DNA from: Clostridia bacterium
GTDB lineage: Bacteria > Bacillota > Clostridia > Christensenellales > Borkfalkiaceae
Assembly (NCBI GenBank): GCA_900771345.1
Contig: CAAGNQ010000020.1
Coordinates: 1 to 64,000 of the forward strand
Direction of reading: 5' to 3'
DNA length: 64,000 nucleotides
The position numbers and the translations under genes are program-made. Shown here in pieces: positions 35,291-44,546 of the stretch. Below the pieces are notes generated by a model. The model had not been told where the DNA came from, did not search any database, and saw only the letters and a program-made list of their open reading frames with translations. Position 1 is the first letter of the stretch. Each line of letters starts with the position of its first letter.

Positions 35291-36691
35291 TTAAAATAAT
35301 ACCGATATAATGCCTTGACCCCAAAGTATTATCAGAATAATCGGAAGAACAAATTTACAATAATATTTTAGTCCTTTATGCATTTTAATTCCCTTTCCTA
35401 GATTTGCCTCGGTTAAGAAATTATTCCAGCCCCAGCCTTTTTTGTCTTGCGTGCAGAAAAGCACGTAAACTAGCGAGCCGAGTGGCAAGATATTGTTAGA
35501 AATTAAAAAGTCTTCAAAATCCATAATGTTGGTGCCTGCACCTAGAGGATTAATTCCAGATAAAAGGTTAAAACCAAGCGCACAAGGTAGACTTAAAATG
35601 ATTAAAAGAGCTAGGTTTACTAGGCAAGCTTTTTTCCTCGACCAACCCCATTTATCCATGCAGGACGAGATGATGTTTTCGAACACGGCAACTATCGTTG
35701 ACATTGCTGCAAACACCATAAACAAGAAGAACAGTGCTCCCCAAATTCTCCCACCCTTAATCTGATTGAACACGTTAGGAAGTGCTTCAAAAATAAGGCT
35801 TGGTCCTGCAGATGTATGGTCAACACCGAACGCAAAGCAGGCTGGTATAACGATTAGTCCGGCAACGAACGCAACGAAAGTATCAAGAACTGCAATAGTT
35901 AGTGATTCGCCAAATAACCTTTTGTCTTTTTTTATGTAACTCCCAAAAATTGCCATTGACCCCATTCCGATAGAAAGGGTAAAGAATGCTTGACCTAACG
36001 CGGCAAAAACAACTTCTCCAAAATTTGCTTCAAACATTTTTTTGAAATCTGGAACAAGATAATATTTTACGCCCTCGCCTGCGCCTTTAAGAGTGCAAAC
36101 GTAAACAGCCAAAATAACGATTATTGCCAAAAGGGCTATCATCATAATTTTACTCACCCTTTCAACACCGTTTTTTAATCCGAAAGAACATACTAATATT
36201 CCTAATACGACAACTAGCACCATAAATCCAACCATTGCAATAGGATTAGCAACAAGATTGCTATATTCTGCCGTTACACCTGTCGAATCTAAACCAACAA
36301 AGTCCCCTCTTATCATTTTGAAAAGATAGGCAAACATCCAGCCGGTAACAACCGTATAAAACATCATTAGAAGGTAATTTCCCACCATTCCAACTCCACC
36401 GAACAAATGCCATTTAGTGTTTTTTGGCTCTAATTCTCTAAAAGATTCGGCTATGCTTTTACCACTTGCTCTGCCTACAGAAAACTCCATAGTCATGATT
36501 GGAAGCCCGAAAGCAATAAGGAAGAATAAATATAATAGCACGAACGCCCCACCACCGTATTTGCCTACGATATACGGGAATCTCCACACGTTGCCAAGAC
36601 CTATTGCGCAACCTGCTGAAATTAGAATAAACCCTATCCTTGAGCCAAATTTTTCTCTCTCTTTGACGTTAAAATTATTTTCTTTTGTCAT
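35291..36691 (-). CDS. Neurotransmitter:sodium symporter family transporter
   Basis: A 466-residue NSS (SNF) protein with about twelve helices. GFILISAGCAIGLGNVWRFPYIVGKYGGGAF near the start (here read in two parts, A-G-C-A-I-G-L-G-N-V-W-R-F-P) is the Na+ and substrate site of LeuT-type symporters. EFSVGRASGKS and later GMGSMAIFGSYIKKD are also typical. A GAGGT site lies before the ATG. The closest biochemical analogues import amino acids with sodium. It follows the DMT gene by 27 bases on the same strand and is probably co-transcribed. Confidence 0.9.
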   Translation of the reverse strand: MTKENNFNVKEREKFGSRIGFILISAGCAIGLGNVWRFPYIVGKYGGGAFVLLYLFFLIAFGLPIMTMEFSVGRASGKSIAESFRELEPKNTKWHLFGGVGMVGNYLLMMFYTVVTGWMFAYLFKMIRGDFVGLDSTGVTAEYSNLVANPIAMVGFMVLVVVLGILVCSFGLKNGVERVSKIMMIALLAIIVILAVYVCTLKGAGEGVKYYLVPDFKKMFEANFGEVVFAALGQAFFTLSIGMGSMAIFGSYIKKDKRLFGESLTIAVLDTFVAFVAGLIVIPACFAFGVDHTSAGPSLIFEALPNVFNQIKGGRIWGALFFLFMVFAAMSTIVAVFENIISSCMDKWGWSRKKACLVNLALLIILSLPCALGFNLLSGINPLGAGTNIMDFEDFLISNNILPLGSLVYVLFCTQDKKGWGWNNFLTEANLGKGIKMHKGLKYYCKFVLPIILIILWGQGIISVLF

Positions 36692-36718
36692 TTTTACCTC
36701 AATAAATATTTACTAAAT

Positions 36719-37648
36719 TTATTTGTCTTTTTTTCTCAAAAACAGTTTTTTATAATCTACGGTTATTTCGCTAATCAATATAGAAACAAATATTGTTATA
36801 AACCCGAAAATAAGCATAGTCGTAAGCCTTTCATCCCCCAAAATAACCGAGAAAACTACGCCGAAAACGGCCTCTAGCGTAAGGATTATCGACGTTTGAT
36901 TTGGCGAGCAAAATTTCTGACCAAACATTTGAGCAAAGTTTGCAAACAAGGTGCAAACAATACACAAATACCCTATTTTTAGAACTTGTTCTAGGTTTAG
37001 TTTATATCCACTAATCCCCGTTCTAGGAAGTTCAAAAACAAGAGAAAGCGCCATTAATATTACGCCAGCAGTTAACAGTTCTATAGGCAAAAGGTTGGAG
37101 ATTTTTTCGCCTTTTTCTTGATAGGTATTGATATAAACGATTTGAAGAGCAAAAAACACTGCACCAATTAATGTTAGACCATCACCTAATAGCAGGTTTT
37201 CACCAACCCCGTCATCACCCGAAAGAGAGACAAGCCCCAGCCCGATTATACATAAAATTGCCGAAACGATATTGACGATTTTTGGCTTTTTCTTGCAGAT
37301 AATCCACACGGCAAACGGGCACATAACACAGTAAGAACCGGTGACGAAAGCATTCCTTCCAGCAGTCGTGTAAGATAGCCCGAGCGTTTGGGTTATATAT
37401 GCAGACGCCAAAATAAGCCCTAAAACTACGCCTCTTATAAACGTGGTTTTTTGCATATTTTTTAAGGATTTAGAAAAAATTGCACCAAATAACCCACCTG
37501 CGATTAAAAATCTTATGGCAATAACGAAAAAGGCAGGAACTTCGCTTATCGTTTCTTTTAGTATTATAAAAGACGTTCCCCAAGCAAGAGTTGCCAAAAA
37601 AAGCATTGCCTGACCTAGAAGATTTTGTTTTCTTTTTTCTGATATCAT
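36719..37648 (-). CDS. DMT-superfamily (EamA) transporter
   Basis: A 309-residue protein of ten predicted helices formed by two EamA repeats. The first starts AMLFLATLAWGTSFIILKE and contains FFVIAIRFLIAG. The second includes LANFAQMFGQKFCSPNQTSIILTLEAVFG (quoted in part only as QTSIILTLEAVFG). AAAGGG lies six bases before the ATG. Substrates of this family are metabolites, often exported amino acids or nucleotides, and cannot be predicted here. It is upstream of the NSS gene in a likely two-gene unit. Confidence 0.88.
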   Translation of the reverse strand: MISEKRKQNLLGQAMLFLATLAWGTSFIILKETISEVPAFFVIAIRFLIAGGLFGAIFSKSLKNMQKTTFIRGVVLGLILASAYITQTLGLSYTTAGRNAFVTGSYCVMCPFAVWIICKKKPKIVNIVSAILCIIGLGLVSLSGDDGVGENLLLGDGLTLIGAVFFALQIVYINTYQEKGEKISNLLPIELLTAGVILMALSLVFELPRTGISGYKLNLEQVLKIGYLCIVCTLFANFAQMFGQKFCSPNQTSIILTLEAVFGVVFSVILGDERLTTMLIFGFITIFVSILISEITVDYKKLFLRKKDK

Positions 37649-37805
37649 TTCTAACCCTTTATAGTTTATTTAGCACGAATTATATTGTACCACAAATTCC
37701 TTAATACAAAAAGCATTTTGATAATAAAAGATGAAAAAATTATTCCTTGTTAAAAGGGATATAAGAAAAATTCATATTTCTTTTTCATTTTTTGATTAAA
37801 AGCAC

Positions 37806-37835
37806 TTGAAATAAAAAGGGAGATAGTGATATAAT
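37806..37835 (+). promoter_or_regulatory. Promoter of guaA
   Basis: TTGAAA (37806-37811) and TATAAT (37830-37835) are 18 bases apart. The leader is only about 24 bases, too short for a purine riboswitch. Confidence 0.75.
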
Positions 37836-37865
37836 AGGTAAAACAAAATTTATTTGGAGAAATTT

Positions 37866-38843
37866 ATGGACAACAAAAGACCTGAAAATATGGAGCGCAT
37901 AACTACTCTAGCGCTCGCTAACGCTTTTATTGACGAGCAAGTTAAAATTATCCGTGAACAAGTGAAAGACAAGAAGGTCCTTCTCGCTCTTTCTGGTGGA
38001 GTTGATAGTTCTGTCGTTGCTGCACTTTTAATTAAGGCTATCGGCAAACAACTCGTTTGCATTCACGTAAACCACGGATTAATGAGAAAGGGAGAAAGCG
38101 AACAAGTTATTGAAATCTTCAAAAACGGACTTGACGCCAACCTCATTTATATAGACGCTACCGAGCGTTATCTCGAAAAGCTAAAAGGGGTTGTTGAGCC
38201 TGAGCAGAAGAGAAAGATTATCGGTGCAGAGTTTATTAGAATTTTTGAAGAAGAGGCTAGAAAACTTGAGGGGATTGATTTTCTCGCTCAAGGCACTATT
38301 TATCCCGATATTATTGAAAGCGACGGCGTTAAGGCTCATCACAACGTTGGTGGTCTTCCTGAGGATTTGCAGTTTGAACTTGTTGAGCCTGTTAGACTTC
38401 TATATAAAGACGAGGTTAGAGTTGTCGGCTACGCACTAGGTCTACCAAAAGGTATGGTTGACCGTCAACCATTCCCTGGTCCAGGTCTTGGCGTTAGATG
38501 CCTTGGAGAGATTGAAAGAGAAAGGCTCGAGGCAGTGCGCGAATCTGACGCAATACTTCGTGAAGAATTCGATAAAGCCAACTTAACAAACAAGGTTTGG
38601 CAGTTTTTCACCGTCGTTCCTGATTTCCGTTCAACAGGCGTTAGAAATGGCAAAAGAGTTTTTGACTGGCCTGTTATAATTCGTGCCGTAAACACCGTTG
38701 ACGCTATGAGCGCAACCGTGCCTGAAATTGACTGGGCAGTTCTTAAAAAGATTGCCGATAGAATACTAGCAGAAGTTAAAGGGGTATGCAGAGTATTGTA
38801 CGACCTCTCTCCTAAAGCACCTGCTACTATTGAATGGGAATAA
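37866..38843 (+). CDS. guaA: GMP synthase, ATP-pyrophosphatase domain only
   Basis: A 325-residue protein matching the C-terminal part of GuaA. It has the PP-loop LALSGGVDSSVVAAL near 38, the VNHGLMRKGE segment, and PFPGPGLGVRCLGE in the dimerisation domain; it ends with the usual SPKAPATIEWE. The amino-terminal glutamine amidotransferase domain (with its Cys-His-Glu triad) is absent, and no such gene is adjacent. Bacterial GuaA is usually one chain of about 510 residues; split forms are typical of archaea. It would adenylate XMP and use ammonia from a separate glutaminase or free ammonia. The ATG at 37866 has GGAG six bases upstream; a TTG at 37854 is less likely. Confidence 0.93.
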   Translation: MDNKRPENMERITTLALANAFIDEQVKIIREQVKDKKVLLALSGGVDSSVVAALLIKAIGKQLVCIHVNHGLMRKGESEQVIEIFKNGLDANLIYIDATERYLEKLKGVVEPEQKRKIIGAEFIRIFEEEARKLEGIDFLAQGTIYPDIIESDGVKAHHNVGGLPEDLQFELVEPVRLLYKDEVRVVGYALGLPKGMVDRQPFPGPGLGVRCLGEIERERLEAVRESDAILREEFDKANLTNKVWQFFTVVPDFRSTGVRNGKRVFDWPVIIRAVNTVDAMSATVPEIDWAVLKKIADRILAEVKGVCRVLYDLSPKAPATIEWE

Positions 38844-38886
38844 TAACCTGCATTGCAGTCATAAAATCGTAAATAAAATTATAACT

Positions 38887-38928
38887 AAACGCTCAAAATA
38901 ATAGTGTATTTTTGGGCGTTTTTTTTAA
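38887..38928 (+). terminator. Rho-independent terminator after guaA
   Basis: AAACGC (38887-38892) pairs with GCGTTT (38916-38921), extended by CAAAA/TTTTG inside, and an eight-T run follows. It lies 44 bases past the guaA stop. Confidence 0.8.
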
Positions 38929-38968
38929 TTTTGTGTAAAATTCCCCCATAAAAATTTAATGTTTCTTA

Positions 38969-38997
38969 TTGACAAACGCTATATTGTATGATAACAT
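38969..38997 (+). promoter_or_regulatory. Promoter of the GPH transporter/GH2 unit
   Basis: TTGACA (38969-38974) and TAACAT (38992-38997) are 17 bases apart, ending 38 bases before the transporter ATG. Confidence 0.65.
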
Positions 38998-39035
38998 CCC
39001 TATTAGTAATATATACATATATGGAGGATTAATAG

Positions 39036-40529
39036 ATGAACGAAAAAAACAAAATGAGGCCTTTTGGCATGAGGGACAAAGTTTCTTATGCTGCTGGCGA
39101 CCTTGGTTGTAATATGAGTTTTGCGCTCAAAAATACAATCATGTTCGTATTCTGGTCGCAGTTTATGCAACTTGGCGAAACCCTTTACGCAACTTTACTT
39201 TTAGTCGTACAAATTTGGGACGCTATTAACGACCCACTTCTTGGTTCTTTGTTTGACATTGACAAAAGAAAGTACAGACTTGGTAAATTTAAGACCTATA
39301 TCTTTATTGGTGCGATAGGGCTTATCTTCTCTGGCATATTCTTTTTCTTGCCATTGCCAAACTCGCCTCTTGCTTTGCGTTGTACTCTTTTCGTGTTAGG
39401 ATACGTTTTATGGGATGCTTTTTATACGGTTGCTAACGTTCCTTACGGTTCTATGATGTCGGTTATTACAATCGACGGCTCAGAAAGGTCACAACTTTCA
39501 ACTTGGCGTTCAATAGGCTCTATGATTGGAAACATTTTGCCAATGGTACTTCTACCAATACTTTGCTACGATGCAAGTAATAACCTTAAAGGCGAGGTTG
39601 TTTTCTTTGCGGCACTCGTTATGGGCGTTATCGGATTTATCTGTTTTATGTTTATGATTAAAACGACTACTATCCGTGTAGACGAAAACCAAATTACAAT
39701 TAGTGAAAAAGTTGAAAAGTTCAACGTTTTTAAAGCAATGAAAAACTTTATTAAAAACCCACCTGCAGTAGGTGCAACCCTTGCAGCAATGGCAATGTTT
39801 ATCGGTATGCAAGGCTCGTCTGCCGCAACTACCGTTCTTTTCCAATCTTACTTTAAGAATGCTCAAATTTCAGGTATAATAATGCTTATCGGATATCTTC
39901 CAATGTTCTTCTTTATGCCGTTTATTAAGAAAATCGTTGATAAATGGGGCAAAAAAGAAGCGTGTTCTGTTGGCTCTGCAGTAAGCGTATTCGGTGCACT
40001 CCTATTGTTCTTACCACTTGGAAACGGTATGGCTGGTTTAGCAGGATACGTAATCGCGCAAGTATTTTTCGGTTTAGGTCTTGGATTCTACACCTGCGTA
40101 TCATGGGCATTAATGGCTGACGCTATTGACTATAACGAATGGAAAAACGGCGCTAAGGAAGAAGGTACTGTTTACTCACTGCACTCATTCTTCCGTAAAC
40201 TCGCTCAAGGCTTAGGACCTTCAATAGTAGTTATCATTATGGGTTGGCTTGGATATATCGGTGCTAACGAAGGTAATCAAACTTTTGAAGTTGCTTCTCG
40301 TATGAAATGGCTAGTTGCCGGCCTCTACACGTTTAGTGCAATAGTAATGTTCCTTTCTATTACTTTTGTGTATAACCTTGATAAGAAGAAGGTTGCTGTC
40401 ATGACCAACGAACTTGCTGAAAGAAGAGCGCAATCATATCAAACTGTTGTAGACAACCTTTCTGACACCACCAACGTTATTAACGCTACAGAAGAGGTTG
40501 CTCATAATATCGACAAATCTAACGAATAA
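39036..40529 (+). CDS. Glycoside-pentoside-hexuronide (GPH/MelB-type) sugar transporter
   Basis: A 497-residue MFS-fold protein with twelve helices. Early KVSYAAGDLGCNMSFALKN and VVQIWDAINDPLLGSL carry the conserved Asp residues of the MelB cation site, and DKRKYRLGKFKTYI is the typical cytoplasmic loop. GGAGG lies eight bases before the ATG. It is followed after 91 bases by a GH2 glycosidase, so it probably imports a beta-galactoside or beta-glucuronide with a cation. The last 40 residues are hydrophilic and possibly regulatory. Confidence 0.92.
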   Translation: MNEKNKMRPFGMRDKVSYAAGDLGCNMSFALKNTIMFVFWSQFMQLGETLYATLLLVVQIWDAINDPLLGSLFDIDKRKYRLGKFKTYIFIGAIGLIFSGIFFFLPLPNSPLALRCTLFVLGYVLWDAFYTVANVPYGSMMSVITIDGSERSQLSTWRSIGSMIGNILPMVLLPILCYDASNNLKGEVVFFAALVMGVIGFICFMFMIKTTTIRVDENQITISEKVEKFNVFKAMKNFIKNPPAVGATLAAMAMFIGMQGSSAATTVLFQSYFKNAQISGIIMLIGYLPMFFFMPFIKKIVDKWGKKEACSVGSAVSVFGALLLFLPLGNGMAGLAGYVIAQVFFGLGLGFYTCVSWALMADAIDYNEWKNGAKEEGTVYSLHSFFRKLAQGLGPSIVVIIMGWLGYIGANEGNQTFEVASRMKWLVAGLYTFSAIVMFLSITFVYNLDKKKVAVMTNELAERRAQSYQTVVDNLSDTTNVINATEEVAHNIDKSNE

Positions 40530-40536
40530 CTAAAGA

Positions 40537-40587
40537 GCCGAATATTCGGCGTAACTAAAAAACGCCTGATTTGTTTGTCGGGCGTTT
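40537..40587 (+). repeat. Two intercistronic hairpins between the GPH and GH2 genes
   Basis: GCCGAATATTCGGC (40537-40550) is a perfect 14-base palindrome. AAACGCCTGA (40560-40569) then pairs with TCGGGCGTTT (40578-40587) around an 8-base loop. The second stem lacks a good U-run, so it may attenuate or stabilise the transcript rather than end it. Confidence 0.55.
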
Positions 40588-40620
40588 ACATATACAAAAT
40601 TTCTTAAATAGGAGGCTTAA

Positions 40621-42858
40621 ATGAGAAAAATAATTAATATTAGCGAAAATTGGAATTTTATAAAAAATTCTTCTGAAATTGGTGGTACACAAGGCGCTAC
40701 AACAGTAAACCTTCCTCATACTTGGAATGCTACTGACGGGCAAGACGGAGGTAACGATTATTTTCGTGGACCTTCGGTTTATAGCAAAGAGATAAAAAGG
40801 TCAGAACTTCCCTCTGCCGATAAATATTTTTTGGAAATTCGTGGAGCAAACTCTTCGGCTGACGTTTATTTGGACGGAACTCACCTTGCCCATCACGACG
40901 GTGGATATTCAACCTGGCGTGTTGACCTCACCAGTTACTTAAAAGAAAACTCTCTTCTTTCAATTTTGGTAGACAACTCTCCAAACCAAACGGTTTATCC
41001 TCAAATGGCTGACTTTACCTTTTACGGTGGGCTTTATAGAGACGTTAACATTATAGCCGTAAACAATTCTCACTTTGATTTAGAATACTACGGCGCACCA
41101 GGAATTATGGTGACCCCTATCGTTGACGGAGATAACGCCAACGTTGAAGTTGAGGTGTTTGTAACTAACAGTAAAGAAAATCAAAAAATCTCTTATACTA
41201 TTTTAGACGGCGAAGGAAAAATCGTCGCTGAAAAGATTAGCAATAATAAGAAGGAAAATTTGGTTATAGAAAACGTCCATAAATGGAACGGCAGAAAAGA
41301 CCCTTATCTATACACGGCTAAAGCCTGCCTGCTAGACGACAATGAGGAAATTGACTGCGTTTCAACCAGATTTGGTGCGAGAAGTTACGAGATTGACCCT
41401 AACCGTGGTTTTATTCTAAACGGCGAAGAATACCCTTTGCGTGGCGTTTCTCGTCACCAAGACCGTTGGGGAATAGGCAACGCTCTTCTTCCTGAACATC
41501 ATAAAGAGGATATTGACCTTATTTTAGAAGTAGGCGCAACCACCATTCGTTTGGCACACTACCAGCACGACCAGTATTTTTACGATTTGTGTGACGAGTA
41601 CGGTTTAGTTATTTGGGCAGAAATTCCATATATTTCTAAACATTTGCCAACTGGTAGAGAAAACACCATTAGTCAAATGAAAGAACTCATTTGCCAAAAC
41701 TATAACCACCCGTCAATCGTTGTTTGGGGGCTTTCAAACGAAATCAGTATCGGTGGCTCATCCGACGACCTTTTAGAAAACCATACAATTCTTAACGACC
41801 TATGTCACGAGATGGATAAAACCCGTCTAACTACTATTGCAGCCGTTTCTATGTGTAAGATGGACGACCCTTATCTTGAAATTCCTGACGTGGTGTCTTA
41901 CAACCACTATTTCGGTTGGTATGGTGGAGAAACTTCAATGAACGGACCTTGGTTTGATAAATTCCACGCTATGCACCCAGATATTCCTATTGGTTGCTCT
42001 GAATACGGTTGTGAGGCTCTTAACTGGCATACCTCCGACCCACGCCAAGGGGATTATACCGAGGAATATCAAGCGTATTACCACGAGGAACTTATAAAAC
42101 AATTATTTACAAGAAAATATCTCTGGGCAACTCACGTTTGGAATATGTTCGACTTTGGTGCTGACGCAAGAGAAGAAGGTGGCGAAAACGGACAAAACCA
42201 TAAAGGACTTGTAACCTTTGACAGAAAGTATAAAAAGGATTCTTTCTATGCTTATAAAGCTTGGCTATCAGACGACCCGTTCGTGCATATTTGTGGAAAG
42301 AGATATGTTGATAGAACTGAAGAGGTTACTAAAGTTACAGTTTACTCTAACCAAGAGAAGGTTGAACTTTTTGCTAACGGCGTTTCTCTTGGAATACAGC
42401 AAGCGCCCGACCATTTCTTCTATTTCGACGTGCCGAATAACCAGCCTGAAACAAAGTTAGAGGCAGTAGCAGGAAACTATCGTGACCAAAGCGTAATTAA
42501 AAAGGTAGATAAATTTAACGAGGCTTATCGCCTAGTAGAAAAAGGAACAATCCTTAACTGGTTTGATATTGAAGAAAGAGAGGGTTATCTATCATTAAAC
42601 TCAAAGATGAGCGAGATTATGAAAACTCTTCGTGGGAAACTTGTTCTTCTCGGTGTGTTTAAGAAGATAATGGGCAAAAAGAAGGGCGAAAAGAAAACTG
42701 CAATGGGCTTTGAGATGAATGAAGATATGATGCAGATGATGGGAGGCTTTACTCTTTTAAGGCTAACAAGTATGGTAGGAATGATGAACGTTTCCTTTAC
42801 AAAAGAAGAACTTCTTAAACTAAACAAAAAACTAATAAAGATAAGGAAGAAAAAATAA
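40621..42858 (+). CDS. Glycoside hydrolase family 2 (beta-galactosidase or beta-glucuronidase type)
   Basis: A 745-residue cytoplasmic enzyme without signal peptide. Domain order: jelly-roll sugar-binding domain (about 1-150), Ig-like domain (about 150-250), TIM barrel (about 260-550), a second beta domain (about 560-630) and an unusual C-terminal tail. The acid/base Glu374 is in WGLSNEIS and the nucleophile is Glu461 in CSEYG. Residues 650-745 form a basic, Met-rich tail (MMQMMGG, LLRLTSMVGMMN, ending KIRKKK) not needed for GH2 catalysis. Coupled with the GPH importer, it should hydrolyse the imported beta-glycoside. The NRLG/NxKG signature of glucuronidases was not found, so galactoside is slightly favoured. 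Confidence 0.9.
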   Translation: MRKIINISENWNFIKNSSEIGGTQGATTVNLPHTWNATDGQDGGNDYFRGPSVYSKEIKRSELPSADKYFLEIRGANSSADVYLDGTHLAHHDGGYSTWRVDLTSYLKENSLLSILVDNSPNQTVYPQMADFTFYGGLYRDVNIIAVNNSHFDLEYYGAPGIMVTPIVDGDNANVEVEVFVTNSKENQKISYTILDGEGKIVAEKISNNKKENLVIENVHKWNGRKDPYLYTAKACLLDDNEEIDCVSTRFGARSYEIDPNRGFILNGEEYPLRGVSRHQDRWGIGNALLPEHHKEDIDLILEVGATTIRLAHYQHDQYFYDLCDEYGLVIWAEIPYISKHLPTGRENTISQMKELICQNYNHPSIVVWGLSNEISIGGSSDDLLENHTILNDLCHEMDKTRLTTIAAVSMCKMDDPYLEIPDVVSYNHYFGWYGGETSMNGPWFDKFHAMHPDIPIGCSEYGCEALNWHTSDPRQGDYTEEYQAYYHEELIKQLFTRKYLWATHVWNMFDFGADAREEGGENGQNHKGLVTFDRKYKKDSFYAYKAWLSDDPFVHICGKRYVDRTEEVTKVTVYSNQEKVELFANGVSLGIQQAPDHFFYFDVPNNQPETKLEAVAGNYRDQSVIKKVDKFNEAYRLVEKGTILNWFDIEEREGYLSLNSKMSEIMKTLRGKLVLLGVFKKIMGKKKGEKKTAMGFEMNEDMMQMMGGFTLLRLTSMVGMMNVSFTKEELLKLNKKLIKIRKKK

Positions 42859-42874
42859 TAAAAAGTCCTAAACT

Positions 42875-42910
42875 AAAAAAGTGCTTTACTATAAGGTAAA
42901 GCACTTTTTT
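42875..42910. terminator. Bidirectional terminator between the GH2 gene and cls
   Basis: A perfect 15-base stem AAAAAAGTGCTTTAC/GTAAAGCACTTTTTT with a 6-base loop ends in U-runs on both strands and lies between convergent genes. Confidence 0.93.
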
Positions 42911-42924
42911 TATTAAATAAATCA

Positions 42925-44469
42925 CTATAATAAGGGAGAAAATACCCTAATGATTGCACGCACAAACTTTTTTGAAATCCCAATATGCTCTTCCTTTAAA
43001 ATTCTTTCACAATCTAAAAGCAATTTTTCCATATCCCTTCTCACGTCTTTTATCGTTTGCGTATTGTACATAAACACCCCGTTTTCAAAATGATGAACAA
43101 GACTTCTATAATCAAAGTTTATACTGCCTAAAAGAGCAAACTCATCATCAATTAAAAAGGTTTTTGCGTGCACGAAGCCTTTTTTATATTCATAAATTTT
43201 TACGCCTGCATTAATAAGTCTAAAATAAAAACTTTTTCCAACTTGCTTAATCCACTTTTTATCGGGAATACCCGGCAGAATTATCTTAACGTCTACCCCC
43301 TTGATTGCCGCGTTTTCTATAACGCATAAAAGCCCGTTGTCTAAAACTAAATATGGTGTGGTTATAATAATGCTTTTTTTTGCATTTGATATGAGGTTTT
43401 CTATTAAGGTCTTAGCCACTCTTCTTTTGCAAATGGGATAAGGAGCGTCGCCAAAAGGCACGTAAAATCCTTTTCTATTGGTTTTTAGTTTTGGGAAATA
43501 GTCATTTCTGTTTGGAATAAACTTTGGATTAGAAACTCCAAAATCAACCAAAAATAATTTAGTATACTCGTAAACACACTCTCCCTTAAGCCTTATAGCG
43601 CTATCCTTCCACTCACCAAATCTTTTAACTTCACCGATATACTCGTCTGCAATATTTATCCCCCCAGTATAGCAGATTATGCCGTCGATAATGCAAATTT
43701 TCCTATGGTTTCTATTGTTTATTGTTCGGTTTAAACCATATTTGATTCTCGAAAAAGGAATAGCCTGAATATTGCACCTTTTTAGCGTTTTAATAAATTT
43801 CTTTGGGAGGGTAAATAAACTTCCAAAATCATCAAATAGTATTTTAACCTCCACCCCTTCATGTGCTTTTTTCTTAATGACGGAAAAAAGGTCTGATAAA
43901 AACTTCCCTCCCGAAATTATATAATACTCTAAATAAATAAATTTTTTAGCATTTTCTAAGTCGCTATAAAGTTTTGTTAAAGACTCTTCACCCGTTTGAA
44001 AATATTTACATTCGCAATTATTAAATGCGTGAGTTTTAGCAAGTGACAATAAAGTTTTAGCGTGCAAATAAGCCTTTTCATTTTGTGATTTAAGACTTTC
44101 TAAAATATCTGTATCGTCTTTTTCGTAAGTAATATTTTTTATTTTTTTAATGCGTGAAAGATATTTTTTGCTAAGTTTTTTTGAGTAGAATAACTGATAA
44201 AATAAAACTGCAATTAACGGAAAAAACATTATAAAAACAAGCCAAGGCACTTTATAATCGGGATTGTCGTCAGAAGATAATACGCTGAGCAAACACAAAG
44301 CCTTTACTAAAAACACAGCGATAGAAAAATACTTTACGTTAATGTGGGCAAAAATTATTAAACTTAAATATAAAAACGCCTCTAAAAAGGTAATTGCGCC
44401 TGCTATAACTAACCGAACAGGTACCTTTTTTACTCTTTTTGATAAATTTTCCTGATAATCTTTTTTCAT
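42925..44469 (-). CDS. cls: Cardiolipin synthase (phospholipase D family)
   Basis: A 514-residue membrane enzyme joining two phosphatidylglycerol molecules. Two N-terminal helices lie at about 20-75 (LVIAGAITFLEAFLYLSLIIF and WLVFIMFFPLIAVLFY in part). Two PLD motifs follow, HRKICIIDG near 255 and HAKTFLIDD near 435, the paired HKD sites. The open frame extends to 44574, but that would overlap rny and its terminator; I choose the ATG at 44467-44469, although its ribosome site is weak. It lies downstream of rny's terminator, so it depends on read-through or a promoter I could not identify. PgsA, which makes the precursor, is 4 kb upstream. Confidence 0.92.
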   Translation of the reverse strand: MKKDYQENLSKRVKKVPVRLVIAGAITFLEAFLYLSLIIFAHINVKYFSIAVFLVKALCLLSVLSSDDNPDYKVPWLVFIMFFPLIAVLFYQLFYSKKLSKKYLSRIKKIKNITYEKDDTDILESLKSQNEKAYLHAKTLLSLAKTHAFNNCECKYFQTGEESLTKLYSDLENAKKFIYLEYYIISGGKFLSDLFSVIKKKAHEGVEVKILFDDFGSLFTLPKKFIKTLKRCNIQAIPFSRIKYGLNRTINNRNHRKICIIDGIICYTGGINIADEYIGEVKRFGEWKDSAIRLKGECVYEYTKLFLVDFGVSNPKFIPNRNDYFPKLKTNRKGFYVPFGDAPYPICKRRVAKTLIENLISNAKKSIIITTPYLVLDNGLLCVIENAAIKGVDVKIILPGIPDKKWIKQVGKSFYFRLINAGVKIYEYKKGFVHAKTFLIDDEFALLGSINFDYRSLVHHFENGVFMYNTQTIKDVRRDMEKLLLDCERILKEEHIGISKKFVRAIIRVFSPLL

Positions 44470-44514
44470 TCTCGTACTCTTTTTTCTCTTATTATTCCCG
44501 AGAAGAAAAAAATT

Positions 44515-44541
44515 ATCCCCGACAATCTCTCTGTCGGGGAT
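44515..44541 (-). terminator. Rho-independent terminator after rny
   Basis: A 10-base GC-rich stem ATCCCCGACA/TGTCGGGGAT with a 7-base loop is followed on the minus strand by AATTTTTTTC. It lies 6 bases past the rny stop. Confidence 0.92.
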
Positions 44542-44546
44542 ATAAA

